64,000 nt of DNA from Tridacna crocea (lineage: Eukaryota > Mollusca > Bivalvia > Cardiida > Cardiidae), in contig OX031062.1 of the NCBI GenBank assembly GCA_943736015.1, forward strand, positions 32,585,462-32,649,461. The letters are read 5' to 3'. A model generated the notes under the pieces. That model made no database searches, was not told the DNA's origin, and saw only the letters and a list, made by a program, of their open reading frames with translations. The position numbers and the translations under genes are program-made. Shown here piece by piece: positions 13,101-21,413 of this stretch (positions within the stretch are counted from its first letter, which is position 1; every line of letters begins with the position of its first letter).

Positions 13101-16100
13101 AGCTTTAGCCCCACTTCTTGCTACTGATAGATAATGAAGAAATGGTATTTTGTAATTGGTAGAAAATGTGCACATGTATATTTGGCGGTCCCTGTTGCAA
13201 TATTTGCTCGCACATCTATGAAACCACTACTTACACTGCTGATCGATACCCCGGAGCATTTGTTCATACCATGTATCAAATCAATTTTATACATTGAGAG
13301 AAATATTCTTTACTTGTTCTATTTTGAAATTTGATATTTTCATACGCGTTACCCAATAACCCAGCACAAGCCTTTTTTAACGGTGAGGAATAATGATGTA
13401 ATTTCTCGTGAGGTTATTTTTCAGTATTTTTTTTTCAGCCACAACACAGTTCAAAATTTACATACCAGCATCTCTTATATCGTCAATCTTTTTTGAAGAT
13501 ATTTCTTGTACTCACATCTCAACTGCAGTTTTTACGTATATGTTCAGCTACGCTCCTGTTATAGGATGTAGGCTACTGATCATTTTATTGTAGCGAAAAA
13601 GTTCCAAAAGCGTTGCTGATTGAATATTCATCTGTAACAAGTAATCTGACAAGACTATATTTATTTGTATATTTTAAATTCTATTTTGAGTGTGTCTCGA
13701 ATTCTTTTTCTTTAATTAGAAGTTTAAATGCAGCAAGATAGCTTGAATCATGTTCTCAAATGAAATTTCGCGATTTTCGTTGCAGTTAAACTCTGCCCAT
13801 TTCAGTACTTGACACTTTTATCATGCAACCCGATGAAAATTTTACCACACAGGCAGTTTTGGACCAAGAGCGAAAGGAAAACACAGAGAGGGAAAATCAT
13901 CTGTAGGAAAGAAAAGTTTTTTTTAACCCTTGGACGGGTTACAAAATTTTAGAAGTGTCCAAATCAAAAACATGATACAGAGAACAACCTAGACTAAATG
14001 CAGCCCATATCATAGGAGACGTTTATGAAAGGACATAAAACATTGTGGAAAAAGGAGAAAATACTGGTAACCAGCATTTTCTCCTTTTTCCACAATACTT
14101 TTCTTAAGGCAAACCTTCCAAGATCGTTAAAACTCGGAATTGTGTGTTAAAGTGTTAAACATTTTTTAAGGAAAACTTGATAGCAGTTGCCCCTTTTGAA
14201 ATAATTCGTGTTTTAAAGATACTCGTACATCAAAACTCGTTTTCAGGCAGTTTTTAACCCATTTCATACTAGTTTTATAAAACTACAATAATTCTTGTAT
14301 CTTCATACCAAATGTCACCCCTGATGGCTCCAAAATTGTACAGATTACGACGGATAGAGAAGAAGTATTTCATGTCTTGGGGGTCTTTTAAAAATATCGC
14401 TACCAGTGTCGTTTCCGGTTTTAATTCTTTACCAAACGACAAAATTTTAACTTTGTCCAAATTGAAAGCATTTGCAGATGACAAAATAGACGTGACTCAA
14501 AAATTGAAACTTGACTCTAGAAGAACAGAAAACAGTGTGGGAAAAGGAGAAAATGCTAGTAACCAGCATTTTCTCCTTTTCCCACAATGTTTTCAGAAGG
14601 CTTCTTCCTCTGGATCATAAACACCAGGGATTATCTAGTAAGGGGTAAAATGAGGGTAAATGCTTTGTGCGTTTTTTTTTCAATTCCTTACACCTTATAA
14701 AAAGTAGCAATTTATTCATGTTTTCTAAGCAGAGCCATTTTACACACTTTATAGTATTAATAACATTTTTTTCCTCCCTAGCTTTAAGGGTGAATCTTTA
14801 GGTAAGACCTGTGTAATGCACTTCCGGTGAAAATTCTTTTTGGTTAATAAATAAGGATAAATAAAGATTCATGCAGAAATAATATTTTTGCACATTTCTT
14901 ACGGATCAGATATTCCGTTTATGTCTATCTTGAAATTATCTTTTGATACTTTTGTTAGTTTTCTGAAAAATGAGGTAATTATTATCTCTTTTTGAATTGA
15001 GAATATAGTGGTTTTAGATTTATAAATGATAATTCAAAGAAGGAAAAAATGAAAAAAAAAAAAAAAAAAAAAAAATTGGTTAAAGTAGTTCAATAAAACT
15101 CATTTTTAATTATAGCTAATTTTGCAGGATGATATTTTAGTGGAAATAGCTGTTTTCCATGACACAGGTCTTGCCTTAAAACAAACGACATAGATCTGCT
15201 TCTAATTATGAATCAGAGAGGGATGAAGAAAGACAAGGTTAATTCAATCAATATGCTAATATAAAAAGACGTAATCAAAGTGTCATCCAAAGTGTCTTGT
15301 TGTCCCATTTTAATTCTTATGCTGCAAATGGTGACTCATCGACCTTTTGCGGACAGCGTAGATCAAGATCAGACTGCACAGAACGTGCAGTCTGATCTTG
15401 GATCTGCACTGTCCGATAAAGAGACAACTTTTCTTCAAATATCCCTTTCAACTTTCAAACTATTGGGGAAGTAATAATGCAAACAAGTTAAATTCATACC
15501 ACTGAAAAGTGCAAGACAGTTGGAATATTATTGAGAGTCCGACTGTGTGTTAGAGTAACGTCTTTCCGGCTTCCGACAGAAAAAAAAATTAGTTTAAATA
15601 TATTTATTTTACATCAGTTGAGAGACAAGTTTTTACAACTTGTACTAATCTCTCTCGATTCTGCACCCTGGGAACTACACCGGTACTAGCCCCGAACATG
15701 TGGGCGAATGAAAAATCTCAAATTTGACATCCGCTCCCGGGTATCGAACTCAGGACCTTATGGTTACGAGGCCGACATTCTACCTCACAATCACGGATAC
15801 CACAAATTTAGCTGCAATTGACAACCGCCTTGTTCACTTATAGTCGCATGTACGATTTTAACCCTTACCCTCCTAAATAACTAAAATGGATTCGATAGTT
15901 AAACCCCAAATTGGTATTTCAAAGTTATGTTTTCGGGAATGATATGTACTAATCGGACAGTGTAGATCAAACTGTGCAGTCTAATCTTGATCTACACTGT
16001 CCGCAAGAAGTCACTGCTTTTAAGTTTTTAATATTTACGCTGCTAAATAATGAAACGTTTCAGCCGACAGTAAAAATCCAAATTTTAATTCTTCAGTGAT

Positions 16101-17389
16101 GTTTGGGGGTGGAAATATATCTTTATCGAACAGTGTAGATTTAAGATCAGACTGTACGTTCTGTGCAGTCTGATCTTTATCTACACTGTCCGCAAAAGGT
16201 CATTGAATCACACTCAAGCTTTGAGTCCTTTTTCGACTGGATAAGTGAAATGAATCGTTTAAGCCGACAGTAAAAATTCAAATTTTAATTCTTCAATGAT
16301 GGTTTTTTTCGGGGGAAAATATCTATTCACGTTCTGTGTAGTCTGATCTTAATCTACATTGTCCACAAAATGTCACTGAATCGCATCCAATGAGAATGAG
16401 TAAAGAGTTGCAATTTTTTTACCAGGTAAGAAGGGATCGAGTATTACTCGGTCCCTTCATAAAAATGTGACTGAAACAAGTGAACCAGCAGCGGCTGATT
16501 ACCCATATAAAAAAGAAACCAACATTTTCTTTTGCAGACATGTCCGTCCCTGTATTTTCATTCACTGATACTCCCGATTTATTGCACATTCAAAGTATTA
16601 TAAGTCCTAAAAAAGATTATTTACAATATGGAGTTTTGCAACTCAAATTTTGTGGTAAAAAATCTAGTCATCTCACTTTGATTATTTGAGACAAATAAAT
16701 AATATTTAAACAAAAAGTTTTCTTTCTTTCTTTTCTTTCTTGTTCCTTCTTTTTTTGCACGCTAAATAACCCTAGATATCGTTTGGCAATAATACACCAT
16801 ACATACTATAATACTAAACTATACTTTTTCTTGCTTTCTTTCTTAAACAAGAATCTTTTCTTTTCCTAGACTTATGTTTACATTGTCTGTTGATTTTTTT
16901 CTCCCTTTTTCATGCATGATGTATCTTTAAAAAAATACCAATGCCGCACGGTTCAGACATTGATACCATTTGGGGACATTCAGATAACATCTTTGAGACT
17001 TACCATAATGTTATAATTGATACTCTCAACAAAAATATTGAGAGAAAGAAATATACGGCTTTCTAATGGTTTTCTCATGGCAATGAAAACATTGACTGTG
17101 AGAAATCAAGGAGCAAATCTTGTTATATACAACTGCTTCTTATCTCACATTGTCTTACAAAGCGTGGGCGAAAAAAAAAAAGTATTTGATTCCAGGAGAG
17201 ATACCTAAATAAAAGTAATCATACCTCGGCAACAAGTTTAAATCCATTCCCCCGTACAGCAGATTTCACCGCATTTTGATTAGACTGCGTCTTCATCAAC
17301 CAAAGGTTACTGTACGTTCCTTTTGGTCCACCGAGACCCTTACAGCTGTGTATAAGTAACAGTGATAGGAAGATTGTGACAAAGCTCAT
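1067..17389 (-). CDS. Proprotein convertase (subtilisin/kexin-like, S8) gene, 9 coding exons, 3' end off window
   Basis: Serine endoprotease of the furin/kexin type, expected to cleave secretory precursors after basic residues in the Golgi or at the cell surface. Exons (descending): 17389-17225, 9807-9706, 8799-8680, 7797-7669, 5410-5346, 4646-4561, 3962-3784, 1763-1557, 1167-1067. They join in frame with GT/AG ends to 384 codons plus 2 nt. Residues 1-19 are a signal peptide, 20-113 a prodomain whose NGF...FYIL segment aligns with furin HGF...DYYHF, and 114 onward the catalytic domain. Visible active-site motifs are LDDGIE (Asp158), SHGTNCAG (His195), AAGNGG (Asn297) and GTSASCP (Ser368), nearly the same numbering as furin. 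The SWGP motif reads WGPSDSG where furin has WGPEDDG; the Asp that lines the S1 pocket is kept. The prodomain end, NRAVSR, has no R-X-K/R-R site. The P domain would lie beyond position 1. Paralogue identity is not resolved. Confidence 0.9.
1236..1370. repeat. Dispersed repeat with ATCACTAGTGATGAT core
   Basis: Shares GTGAATAA...CACTAGTGATGAT...TTTTTTCCTATATT with about 30855-30965, and the short palindrome with 27790-27885. No coding potential. Confidence 0.5.
1557..1763 (-). CDS. Convertase exon 8: oxyanion Asn
   Basis: 69 codons, phase 0. [17 protein letters not shown] carries oxyanion-hole Asn297. [15 protein letters not shown] follows, with the conserved CDGY Asp that helps recognise P1 Arg, then [18 protein letters not shown], matching furin VPWYSEACSSTLATTYSSG. 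Donor GTAATT. Confidence 0.95.
1797..2004 (-). mobile_element. TTAA MITE, A-type, right arm deleted
   Basis: TTAA at both ends. The hairpin right arm stops after GCATTTTCT and rejoins at ACCCTATC. It lies about 30 bp upstream of the acceptor of convertase exon 8. Confidence 0.8.
2006..2086 (-). mobile_element. TTAA MITE, half copy
   Basis: Left end and left arm only; similarity stops just beyond the palindrome centre (TTGGTAAATAGCAT). Confidence 0.55.
2139..2365 (+). mobile_element. TTAA MITE, A-type
   Basis: TTAA-CTCTTTACC ... GGTAAAGAG-TTAA. Both arms complete, centre base G. Confidence 0.9.
2388..2412. repeat. GTCAGCCTG fold-back fragment
   Basis: Short fragment of the family seen whole at 18191-18235, lying between two MITE copies. 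Confidence 0.4.
2426..2655 (+). mobile_element. TTAA MITE, A-type
   Basis: TTAA at both ends, hairpin almost complete, centre base T. Confidence 0.9.
2754..3205 (-). mobile_element. TTAA MITE, A-type, interrupted
   Basis: The left ~185 bp and the last ~42 bp (ATTTGGACCAGTC...GAGTTA) are separated by another whole copy at 2941-3161. Confidence 0.8.
2941..3161 (-). mobile_element. TTAA MITE, A-type, nested inside another copy
   Basis: CCCATTACC ... TTAATGGG, hairpin complete, centre base G. Inserted at a TTAA-like site in the GCTTTnAATTTGG segment of the host copy. Confidence 0.85.
3784..3962 (-). CDS. Convertase exon 7: SWGP region
   Basis: 2 nt plus 59 codons. [12 protein letters not shown]... 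aligns with furin VRMLDGEVTDAVE..., and [10 protein letters not shown] with SASWGPEDDGK. Furin Glu257 and Asp259 positions are both Ser here while Asp258 is kept. Donor GTAGGT follows a Glu codon. Confidence 0.93.
4070..4294 (+). mobile_element. TTAA MITE, A-type
   Basis: CTCATTACC ... GGTAATGGG-TTAA. Perfect hairpin, centre base T. Both arms read CACTGTGGG/CCCACAGTG, a paired change from CATTGTGGG/CCCACAATG. Confidence 0.9.
4436..4469 (+). mobile_element. TTAA MITE end fragment
   Basis: GGGTCATTAAAAGTAGG...GTGTGGTA matches only the right end of the family. Confidence 0.5.
4561..4646 (-). CDS. Convertase exon 6: catalytic His
   Basis: Completes a split Ser codon, then [18 protein letters not shown], matching furin HGTRCAGEVAA...GVC. 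His195 is the triad histidine. The exon ends one base into the Ala codon completed by exon 7. Confidence 0.93.
4880..5005 (-). mobile_element. tRNA-derived SINE, diverged
   Basis: On the minus strand TAGCTCAGTGG (box A-like) is followed by GAGTTCAATACC (box B-like) at tRNA spacing, with no foldable tRNA body. Confidence 0.5.
5078..5304 (+). mobile_element. TTAA MITE, A-type
   Basis: CTCTTTAAC ... AAAGAGTTA. Hairpin complete, centre base T. Confidence 0.85.
5346..5410 (-). CDS. Convertase exon 5
   Basis: 21 codons plus 2 nt: [21 protein letters not shown]. Equivalent to furin DPGASFDVNDQDPDP..., between the catalytic Asp and His. It is shorter than in furin, so a calcium-binding loop may be trimmed. 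A half MITE begins about 20 bp upstream of its acceptor. Confidence 0.85.
5431..5570 (+). mobile_element. TTAA MITE, half copy cut at hairpin centre
   Basis: Starts TTAA-CTCTTTACC and runs through the left arm to AAAATGCTGGT. It stops exactly at the palindrome centre and abuts the next copy. About 20 bp from convertase exon 5. Confidence 0.85.
5573..5800 (+). mobile_element. TTAA MITE, A-type
   Basis: Begins at TTAA directly after the half copy. Hairpin complete, centre base C (GGTCACC). Confidence 0.85.
5955..6172 (-). mobile_element. TTAA MITE, diverged
   Basis: TTAA-CCCTTTAATT start, eroded hairpin (GCTAGTAACCAGTATTTTC), and a recognisable TTGTCTGTAAATGCTTT right half. Confidence 0.6.
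6446..6585. repeat. Fold-back element, ~136 bp
   Basis: AGCTTGTGGCTAATATGGGG at the left is mirrored by CCCCATATTAACCACAAGCT at the right, and GGGAAAGGT by ACCTTTCCC nearer the loop. No ORF. Confidence 0.75.
6890..7340. repeat. Tandem ~150-bp units with TGACCTTGACCTTTGACC
   Basis: Three diverged units. The TGACC motif recurs at 6928, 7073 and 7230, each followed by a GTGACnnAAA segment and a TnCTAGGTCnAA(C/T)T segment. Similar tandem units are known from mollusc and other marine invertebrate genomes. Confidence 0.6.
7331..7547 (+). mobile_element. TTAA MITE, A-type, damaged hairpin tip
   Basis: TTAAACCTTTACC start. The tip reads AATGCCTGTAATCTGCATT, and the segment between AAAGC and AACAAAAT is lost. 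Confidence 0.75.
7669..7797 (-). CDS. Convertase exon 4: catalytic Asp
   Basis: 43 codons, phase 0 at both ends, donor GTATGT. Contains [20 protein letters not shown]; the first Asp of DDG (Asp158) is the catalytic aspartate of the S8 triad. THIDLLENY follows, matching furin NHPDLAGNY. Confidence 0.92.
7838..7949. repeat. Fold-back element, ~110 bp
   Basis: TACGGTCAGGTGGTAGGGAA at the left pairs with TTCCAAGTCCCCTGCCACCCG/ACCGTA at the right. Arms are about 34 bp with few mismatches and a ~40-bp loop. Confidence 0.75.
8313..8349 (+). mobile_element. TTAA MITE end fragment
   Basis: TTTACCAGATGTAAAAATTTTAGACTT matches the first ~35 bp of a plus copy only. Confidence 0.45.
8350..8656 (-). mobile_element. 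TTAA MITE, A-type, interrupted by fold-back
   Basis: Left half runs to the palindrome centre (GCTGGTAAC), most of the right half is lost, and the last part (GACCAGTCT / TTTGTCAACTGGTAAGGAGTT) is split by the fold-back at 8477-8633. Its end lies ~20 bp from convertase exon 3. Confidence 0.65.
8477..8633. repeat. GGGCCTGTATTCACC fold-back element
   Basis: GAACTTCTGATTGGCTAAAC and GTTTAGCCAATCAGAAATTC form the centre, with CTTTCAA arms outside. Copies of the family occur near 19686, 24335, 43826, 59585 and 63560. Confidence 0.7.
8680..8799 (-). CDS. Convertase exon 3: prodomain end and mature N terminus
   Basis: 40 codons. Residues 90-113 end in [10 protein letters not shown], where furin has its autocleavage site. 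[14 protein letters not shown] then matches the FNDPxWxxQWYL start of mature convertases. The donor is GTGAGA in phase 0. A MITE end lies about 20 bp inside the following intron. Confidence 0.88.
8886..8945. repeat. GTCAGCCTGT fold-back element
   Basis: GTCAGCCTGT and ACAGGCTGAC face each other across a ~12-nt loop, followed by GGTTGAAATTTTT. Same family as 10140, 12884 and 18191. Confidence 0.6.
8963..9290. repeat. Dispersed ~300-bp repeat, copy 1
   Basis: Collinear with 52262-52580. Shared blocks include AATACTCATCTATCT, CTACGCGA(T/C)AACCGTT, AAAACGCTACCTC, CAGCTATGATCA and CCTCAAACGTATTGATAAAA. No terminal repeats recognised. Confidence 0.7.
9706..9807 (-). CDS. Convertase exon 2: prodomain
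   Basis: 34 codons, CAG acceptor and GTACC donor, phase 0 at both ends. It encodes [12 protein letters not shown]... ending in NTLK. FYIL occupies the place of the aromatic DYYHF motif of convertase prodomains. The middle is low in similarity, as usual for prodomains. Confidence 0.75.
9890..10122 (-). mobile_element. TTAA MITE, A-type
   Basis: TTAA-CCCATTACC start. Hairpin nearly complete with GTACGAAAAGG on the left arm, centre base A. About 80 bp upstream of convertase exon 2. Confidence 0.88.
10140..10252. repeat. GTCAGCCT fold-back element
   Basis: CAGGTCAGCCT and AGGCTGACCTG form the arms. The trailing ACTTTTTACTATCGGTCAATTTTCTG is shared with 12884-12945. Confidence 0.65.
10626..10853 (-). 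mobile_element. TTAA MITE, A-type
   Basis: TTAA-GTCTTTACC start. Hairpin complete apart from CTCTTTTTCCC in the right arm, centre base G. Confidence 0.85.
11126..11357 (+). mobile_element. TTAA MITE, A-type
   Basis: TTAA-CCCTTTACC ... AAAAGGG-TTAA, with a few hairpin mismatches (ACCATCATTTTC), centre base T. Confidence 0.85.
11682..12652. mobile_element. ~960-bp TIR element, copy 1
   Basis: Ends carry ATGGTCAAAGGGAGAAAACT and AGTTTTCTCCCTTAGACCAT as terminal inverted repeats. Internal blocks recur in reverse orientation at 44996-45950 (TTTTATTCG...TTTTAGGCTG; GATTTCA...ACATATG-like; GCCAAAATTCAAAGT). No transposase ORF. An exon-like stretch at 11712-11760 belongs to this repeat. Confidence 0.7.
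12653..12883. other. AT-rich intron, no feature
   Basis: Part of the large first coding intron of the convertase gene; nothing recognised. Confidence 0.4.
12884..12945. repeat. GTCAGCCTG fold-back fragment
   Basis: GGTCAGCCTGTGCAGTCAGCC followed by TTTTTGCTATTGGTCAGTTTTCTG, matching the tail of 10140-10252. The right arm is eroded. Confidence 0.5.
12946..13922. other. Intronic stretch, no feature
   Basis: AT-rich. ORFs up to 66 codons show no family motif, repeat copy or RNA signal that I recognise. Confidence 0.4.
13923..14158 (+). mobile_element. TTAA MITE, A-type with compensated arm change
   Basis: TTAA at both ends. Arms read GTGGAAAAAGG and CCTTTTTCCAC: the usual third G and its partner C have both changed (to A and T). 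Centre base A; the left half flank is diverged. Confidence 0.85.
14421..14648 (+). mobile_element. TTAA MITE, A-type
   Basis: TTAA-TTCTTTACC start, hairpin nearly complete (GCTAGTAACCAGC), centre base A. Confidence 0.85.
14801..15174. mobile_element. GGTAAGACCTGTGT TIR element, copy 1
   Basis: Starts GGTAAGACCTGTGT and ends ACACAGGTCTTGCC. Flanked by TTA on both sides. Interior shares TTTATAAATGATAATTC and TAGTGGAAATAGCTGTTTTC with 21414-21736. Contains an A24 tract at 15052-15075. Confidence 0.75.
15350..15415. repeat. CGGACAGTGTAGATC fold-back (family F2)
   Basis: CGGACAGCGTAGATCAAGATC arm, loop with CACAGAACG, mirrored arm ending ACTGTCCG; about 28 bp per arm. Confidence 0.8.
15600..15800 (-). 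mobile_element. tRNA-derived SINE
   Basis: Minus strand carries GTGAGGTAGAATG (box A-like) and GAGTTCGATACCC (box B). The tail ACAACTTGTACTAATCTCTC is shared with 53132-53300, so this is a repeat and not a tRNA gene. Confidence 0.65.
15954..16003. repeat. F2 fold-back
   Basis: CGGACAGTGTAGATCAA ... TTGATCTACACTGTCCG, shortened centre. First of three copies in a ~200-bp tandem arrangement. Confidence 0.8.
16063..16330. repeat. Tandem units flanking the F2 fold-backs
   Basis: The block GCCGACAGTAAAAATnCAAA-TTTTAATTCTTCA occurs at about 16063 and 16262, each ~60 bp before an F2 fold-back, so fold-back plus flank was duplicated as a unit. Confidence 0.65.
16126..16192. repeat. F2 fold-back
   Basis: CGAACAGTGTAGATTTAAGATC ... 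GATCTTTATCTACACTGTCCG around a loop with ACGTTCTGT. Confidence 0.8.
16326..16372. repeat. F2 fold-back, half copy
   Basis: Only the right arm (GTCTGATCTTAATCTACATTGTCC) remains, beginning at the loop. Confidence 0.7.
16720..16757. repeat. CTTT-rich microsatellite
   Basis: Runs of CTTT/TTCTTT with interruptions. The rest of 16373-17224 shows no other feature. Confidence 0.7.
17225..17389 (-). CDS. Convertase exon 1: signal peptide and start of prodomain
   Basis: 55 codons. The ATG opens a hydrophobic leader ([16 protein letters not shown]), followed by [10 protein letters not shown], which resembles the furin prodomain start (FTNTWAVRI). It ends ...GFKLVAE before a GTATGA donor in phase 0 and joins directly to the exon at 9807-9706. 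The join restores the exact spacing of the furin GF...Y motif. Confidence 0.85.
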
Positions 17390-17881
17390 CGTAGATTTGT
17401 TTTCCAGTATCTTTTTTTTTTTTTCACCTTGTAAATTCAGATGTTGTTCTTATTTCATAATAAACTCAAACTTTGAAAAAAAGAAAACCCTACTTTCATT
17501 CACTTAAATTACTTCTCTAGTCCCTTTATTAATGATCAAAATGTAATTCATTCAATTCCAACTTCTTCTTTAGATTTCTTTGTTTTCTCTTCATCCATTT
17601 ATTGTAAATTTTCTAACCGCGTAGTTTCTTTCTATTTCAACAGCCACTGTCCTAACATTGCAAACTCTAGAATAAATGTTGAACATCTGAAGTCCAGAAA
17701 AAAAGTAAGTCAACTTTTGGCCCAGCCGATGTTTTTTGAAATAGTTGCATATGCCTTATCTCCCTTGTAAGCACCAAGAGAGTCCTCAATAAGTAACCTG
17801 CCTATAAATCGCTGTCGGTTATGACGCATAAAACTGATGACACGAGAATATTTACTGTCTAGGCCTTTAAAAAAAAAAAAT
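17390..17881. other. Upstream of convertase start codon
   Basis: T-rich and pyrimidine-rich. No convincing TATA box or 5' UTR exon can be assigned, so the transcription start is unknown. Confidence 0.4.
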
Positions 17882-18088
17882 TGACACTTTTTTCAAACGA
17901 CTAAGTTTTAGCACTCTTTAGAAACAATCACCATGTTTGGAGACGACAAATTTGATGGAAAAAGATGAAATTTGCCTTTGAAGGGGAAGAAAACATGCAG
18001 GACCTCAGCATTTTCTCCTTTTCCCACCATGTTTTCAAAAGCCTTGTTTCTCATGACTGTCAAATATTGCGACTGTCGTACCAGTAAA
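17882..18088 (+). mobile_element. TTAA MITE, A-type, diverged
   Basis: AAACGACTAAGTTTTAG start, right arm CAGCATTTTCTCC...TTTTCAAAAGCC well kept, left arm mostly lost. Confidence 0.7.
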
Positions 18089-18190
18089 GGTTTTGTACAC
18101 TCTTATAGACGACTACTTTCGTCCTAAAGCAAGTCACTTGGCTTGCAACACGTAAAAGGGGGCATTCGGACATATGCATGAGTAAAGTGT

Positions 18191-18235
18191 CGTCTCGGAT
18201 CAGCCTGCGCAGTCCGCGCAGGCTGATCCGAGACG
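18191..18235. repeat. Perfect 20-bp fold-back, family F3
   Basis: CGTCTCGGATCAGCCTGCGC and its exact reverse complement, separated by AGTCC. A half copy follows at about 18308-18335. Very similar fold-backs are, from memory, abundant in some bivalve genomes. Confidence 0.85.
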
Positions 18236-18339
18236 GCACCTTACGACTACATTAGATTTTGTGATACATTAGACTTGTGCAAAACAGAAAATTACATAAA
18301 AATGAAAACTGTCGTTTCAGATCAGCTTGCGCGGACTGG

Positions 18340-19685
18340 AGGGAACGTCTACACCATATTCCCCACTGCCACGGTAACTTTATAGATCTAGTGCGTTTTG
18401 GCAAAACAGGATTGACGTAATCCAATGCACAGAGGACCGGGAGCCGTGCCAGATTTCTTTGACCGTCTCTGAGTCTTGTTACGGCTGTTACATGCGGGTA
18501 AGTTCTGACGGATCAAGTTTAATTAATTCGTTCCTCTGTGTTGTAGGCTACATATAAGATCTACGCCAATCCCGTTTTGTCCACGGTTTCCAGAAACTGG
18601 GCTGTCATTGCTGCCAGGGAAGTGGTGTGCGCAGTGGGGTACGTATGGAATGGTCAATAAAATTAATAAGCAAGTCCGTTCGGACATTGATACTGGTATT
18701 TATACATCGTGAAACAATCTTTTATTATCTAAAGGTCAGCCTCTCAACACCGCGGCGTTTAACCGGAAGTGCTAGCACTATAGCGCTTTTCGTGCTTTGA
18801 TTTTCCATCGAATGGGATCAATCTCCGAGCAGAGTTGTCGTTCGTTACCTCACATACATCTCTGCGATGGGCTAAATGACAAGAATCTTGTCAAACCGAG
18901 GAAAAGATGTTTTGTTACTGTTTAGCTGTTTCATATGTAAAATTGTAAGTTAGACAAAGGAAATATGATTCTGGATACATTATAGGTGCGTTCAAACTGA
19001 TGAATTTATCTGTATAAAATGGAACTATTTTTTTCGAGCCTCTTCACTTTTCAGAATCTTACGCCGATTTTAACAAAAATGGCTGCGCTTATGAATGATG
19101 ACAACTGAATTGACACACCGCTGGATCTAAGTTTGTACGATTAAAAATCAAGTTATCGTCCTTTAAAGATATTTAGGCTTTTCAGAAAATCCCTCTTTTG
19201 TCCATTCCCTATCACTAAGTCTGATTGGTCCCATGCTGTTTGAACAGCACACGAAACAATCGATATAGGTCTTTCTTTTACCGGCGTGTGTAGCCATTTT
19301 GAGTTATGGTCATGTGACAAAAATATGACGTAATGACGGGCTACTTTCTGAGCCCATTACAGAGGTGAATGTAATGAATGGGATACGGCATACGGCCCGG
19401 GAGTTCGTCGAAACCAGGGGGTCGTGTTTATCAACCACTCCCATTAATTTTCTCCATTTCTTAAGAACACAAATTCTGATTTGCTAAAAGTACTGATTTA
19501 GTCAAGAACTTTATAAATTGTGTTAATTTCCAATCGTGCACTTAGATTGTAACTTAGGGCGTGTGACGGGTGACAGGCAACGGCCTACGATGAGTCTACA
19601 ATCAGTGAAACGAATTATCCTAGACGATTATTGCACGAAATAGAAAAGGAACTGAAATATCGGGACTTGATTTTTATCAGAATTA
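18340..19685. other. Intergenic, no feature
   Basis: Higher GC than the surroundings around 18.35-18.85 kb, but no exon with homology or repeat copy recognised. Confidence 0.4.
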
Positions 19686-19835
19686 TATGGCCGTATTCAC
19701 CAACAATTCTAATCATTCCAGTCTTACTGTATAAGTGTCAAAAAAAGACAATTTTGATTGGCTATGCCAGAAGCGAGATGCCAATTAGGTACCTAGAATA
19801 GAAAATTATAATCTGACGTTTGAGAAGAATTGTAA
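19686..19835. repeat. GGCCGTATTCACC fold-back element
   Basis: GGCCGTATTCACCAACAATTCT start and TTTTGATTGGCTATGCCAGAAG centre relate it to 8477-8633. The arms are diverged. Confidence 0.55.
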
Positions 19836-20212
19836 ATCCGAACCTATTAACTGAATGAATTATATACATAAACATTCAATAATAGGGCATTTTCAAAGGG
19901 CAATGTTCCGATATCGTAATTGTTTTGGGTAGAATGTCTCACTCTGTAAATCAAATTCAGACTTCACTTTCCTACGGTCTGATCTTGAGCGACATTGACC
20001 TCATCGTCCTGACTTGTAAGTGTTTCCTCATGTTTCACACGTACCCATCCCCACATCCCAAAACACACACAAACACCGTGACAGGTTCTGTAACATGTTT
20101 CACAGCTTTTTGACACACATTCTTTAATTTAGTTTAAACATCATTAATATTTTATAGACCGTCATAATTTTCTTAATCCTTAGACTGTTAAGCGCGACTC
20201 ACTGACCTTTTA

Positions 20213-20276
20213 CGGACAGTGTAGATCCAAGATCAGACTGCACAGAACGTCAGTCTGATCTTGGACCTACACTGTC
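20213..20276. repeat. F2 fold-back
   Basis: CGGACAGTGTAGATCCAAG arm, loop CACAGAACG, mirror arm ending CTACACTGTC. One C is missing next to the loop. Confidence 0.8.
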
Positions 20277-20530
20277 AGGTAAGGAATTATCCCAAAACGT
20301 AACTTTGAAAAAGCAATATTTGGGGTTTATATTAATTAGGGTCTATCGAAGTGAAAATTTGGTTCGAATTATTTAGCGGAATAAGGGGGTAAAATTAACT
20401 CTTCTAACAGCATCAAATTTAGGCCTATGAACTCGACCCATTTCGACGGCCAAAAGTAAAATCCACTGTTCAGATTTCAGAAAGTTCCTACCTTTAACTA
20501 AACATGCTTTTCTCGGTTCTTCTGAACAAG

Positions 20531-20594
20531 CAGACAGCATAGATGTAAGATCAAACTGCAAGTTCTTTGCAGTCTAATTTTATCTACACTGTCT
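20531..20594. repeat. F2 fold-back, diverged
   Basis: CAGACAGCATAGATGTAAGATC ... ATTTTATCTACACTGTCTG. Confidence 0.7.
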
Positions 20595-20629
20595 GAGAAA
20601 GCCCGTTTTCACTTATGGCACTAACAAAC

Positions 20630-20848
20630 TTAACTCTTCACCAAACGACAAAAAAATTACACTGGTCCAAATTCAAACCATTTGCAGGCGAGAAAATGAA
20701 TGCGACTAAGGAATTGAAATTTGTTTTACGTAGGGAAGAAAACATTGTGGGAAAGGAAAAAATACTGGTTACCAGCATTTTCTCCTTTTTCCACAATGTT
20801 TTCAAAAAGCTTCTTTGAGAGTGGTATTAAAAGTCGAGATACGTATGG
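20630..20848 (+). mobile_element. TTAA MITE, A-type
   Basis: TTAA-CTCTTCACC start, hairpin with minor mismatches, centre base T. The right end is eroded (GGTATTAAAAGTCGAG). Confidence 0.75.
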
Positions 20849-21413
20849 TGATTCTTTTTTCATATTTGGACGTTTCATTGTACCAGAGGCAACCAGCCAA
20901 AAAGCATGATCATTGCCTTTGTGGACAGTTATTTGTACTAAGGTGTCTCACTACTTATGTACGCATAAAATTCGCATAAAATAATTCTTTAGATAAAAAT
21001 TTTAATGACCATCAAATTGGTTAGAATTCGGCAAACATCGTAAAACAAGAAGGTCGTCAATTACTCGAGTTACAGCCGACATCACGCTTTTTTATAAGCT
21101 CTTGTCACATTGTTCAAAATTGCTTTAGCCGAGATTTATGACCAAGTTCAGCAAATTATGCAAGCGATTTCGACGATCCAAAACGTAAAGGTCGTGGTTT
21201 ATTTGTCTCGGCATCATCAGTATGAAATCGCTTATGCCCCCTTTTGCCATGGCACGGGTCTTGGCGAAAACAAACTTATTCACGTAACCTGGGTTTCACT
21301 AAACTATGGCCCTGAAATGTCTTGTCCATAGACACTTACCGTGTAGAGCCTTTGAGCAGGATCAATTCAGATTGATCAGTTTTGTTTTTTGAGCGGCCAT
21401 TTTAATACCTTTA

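Noticed and set aside
15720..15800. Functional tRNA gene
   Set aside because: Shares a long non-tRNA tail with 53132-53310; stems are imperfect.
21110..21331. 73-codon plus ORF as a small gene
   Set aside because: No recognised motif, no splice or promoter context; compatible with chance.
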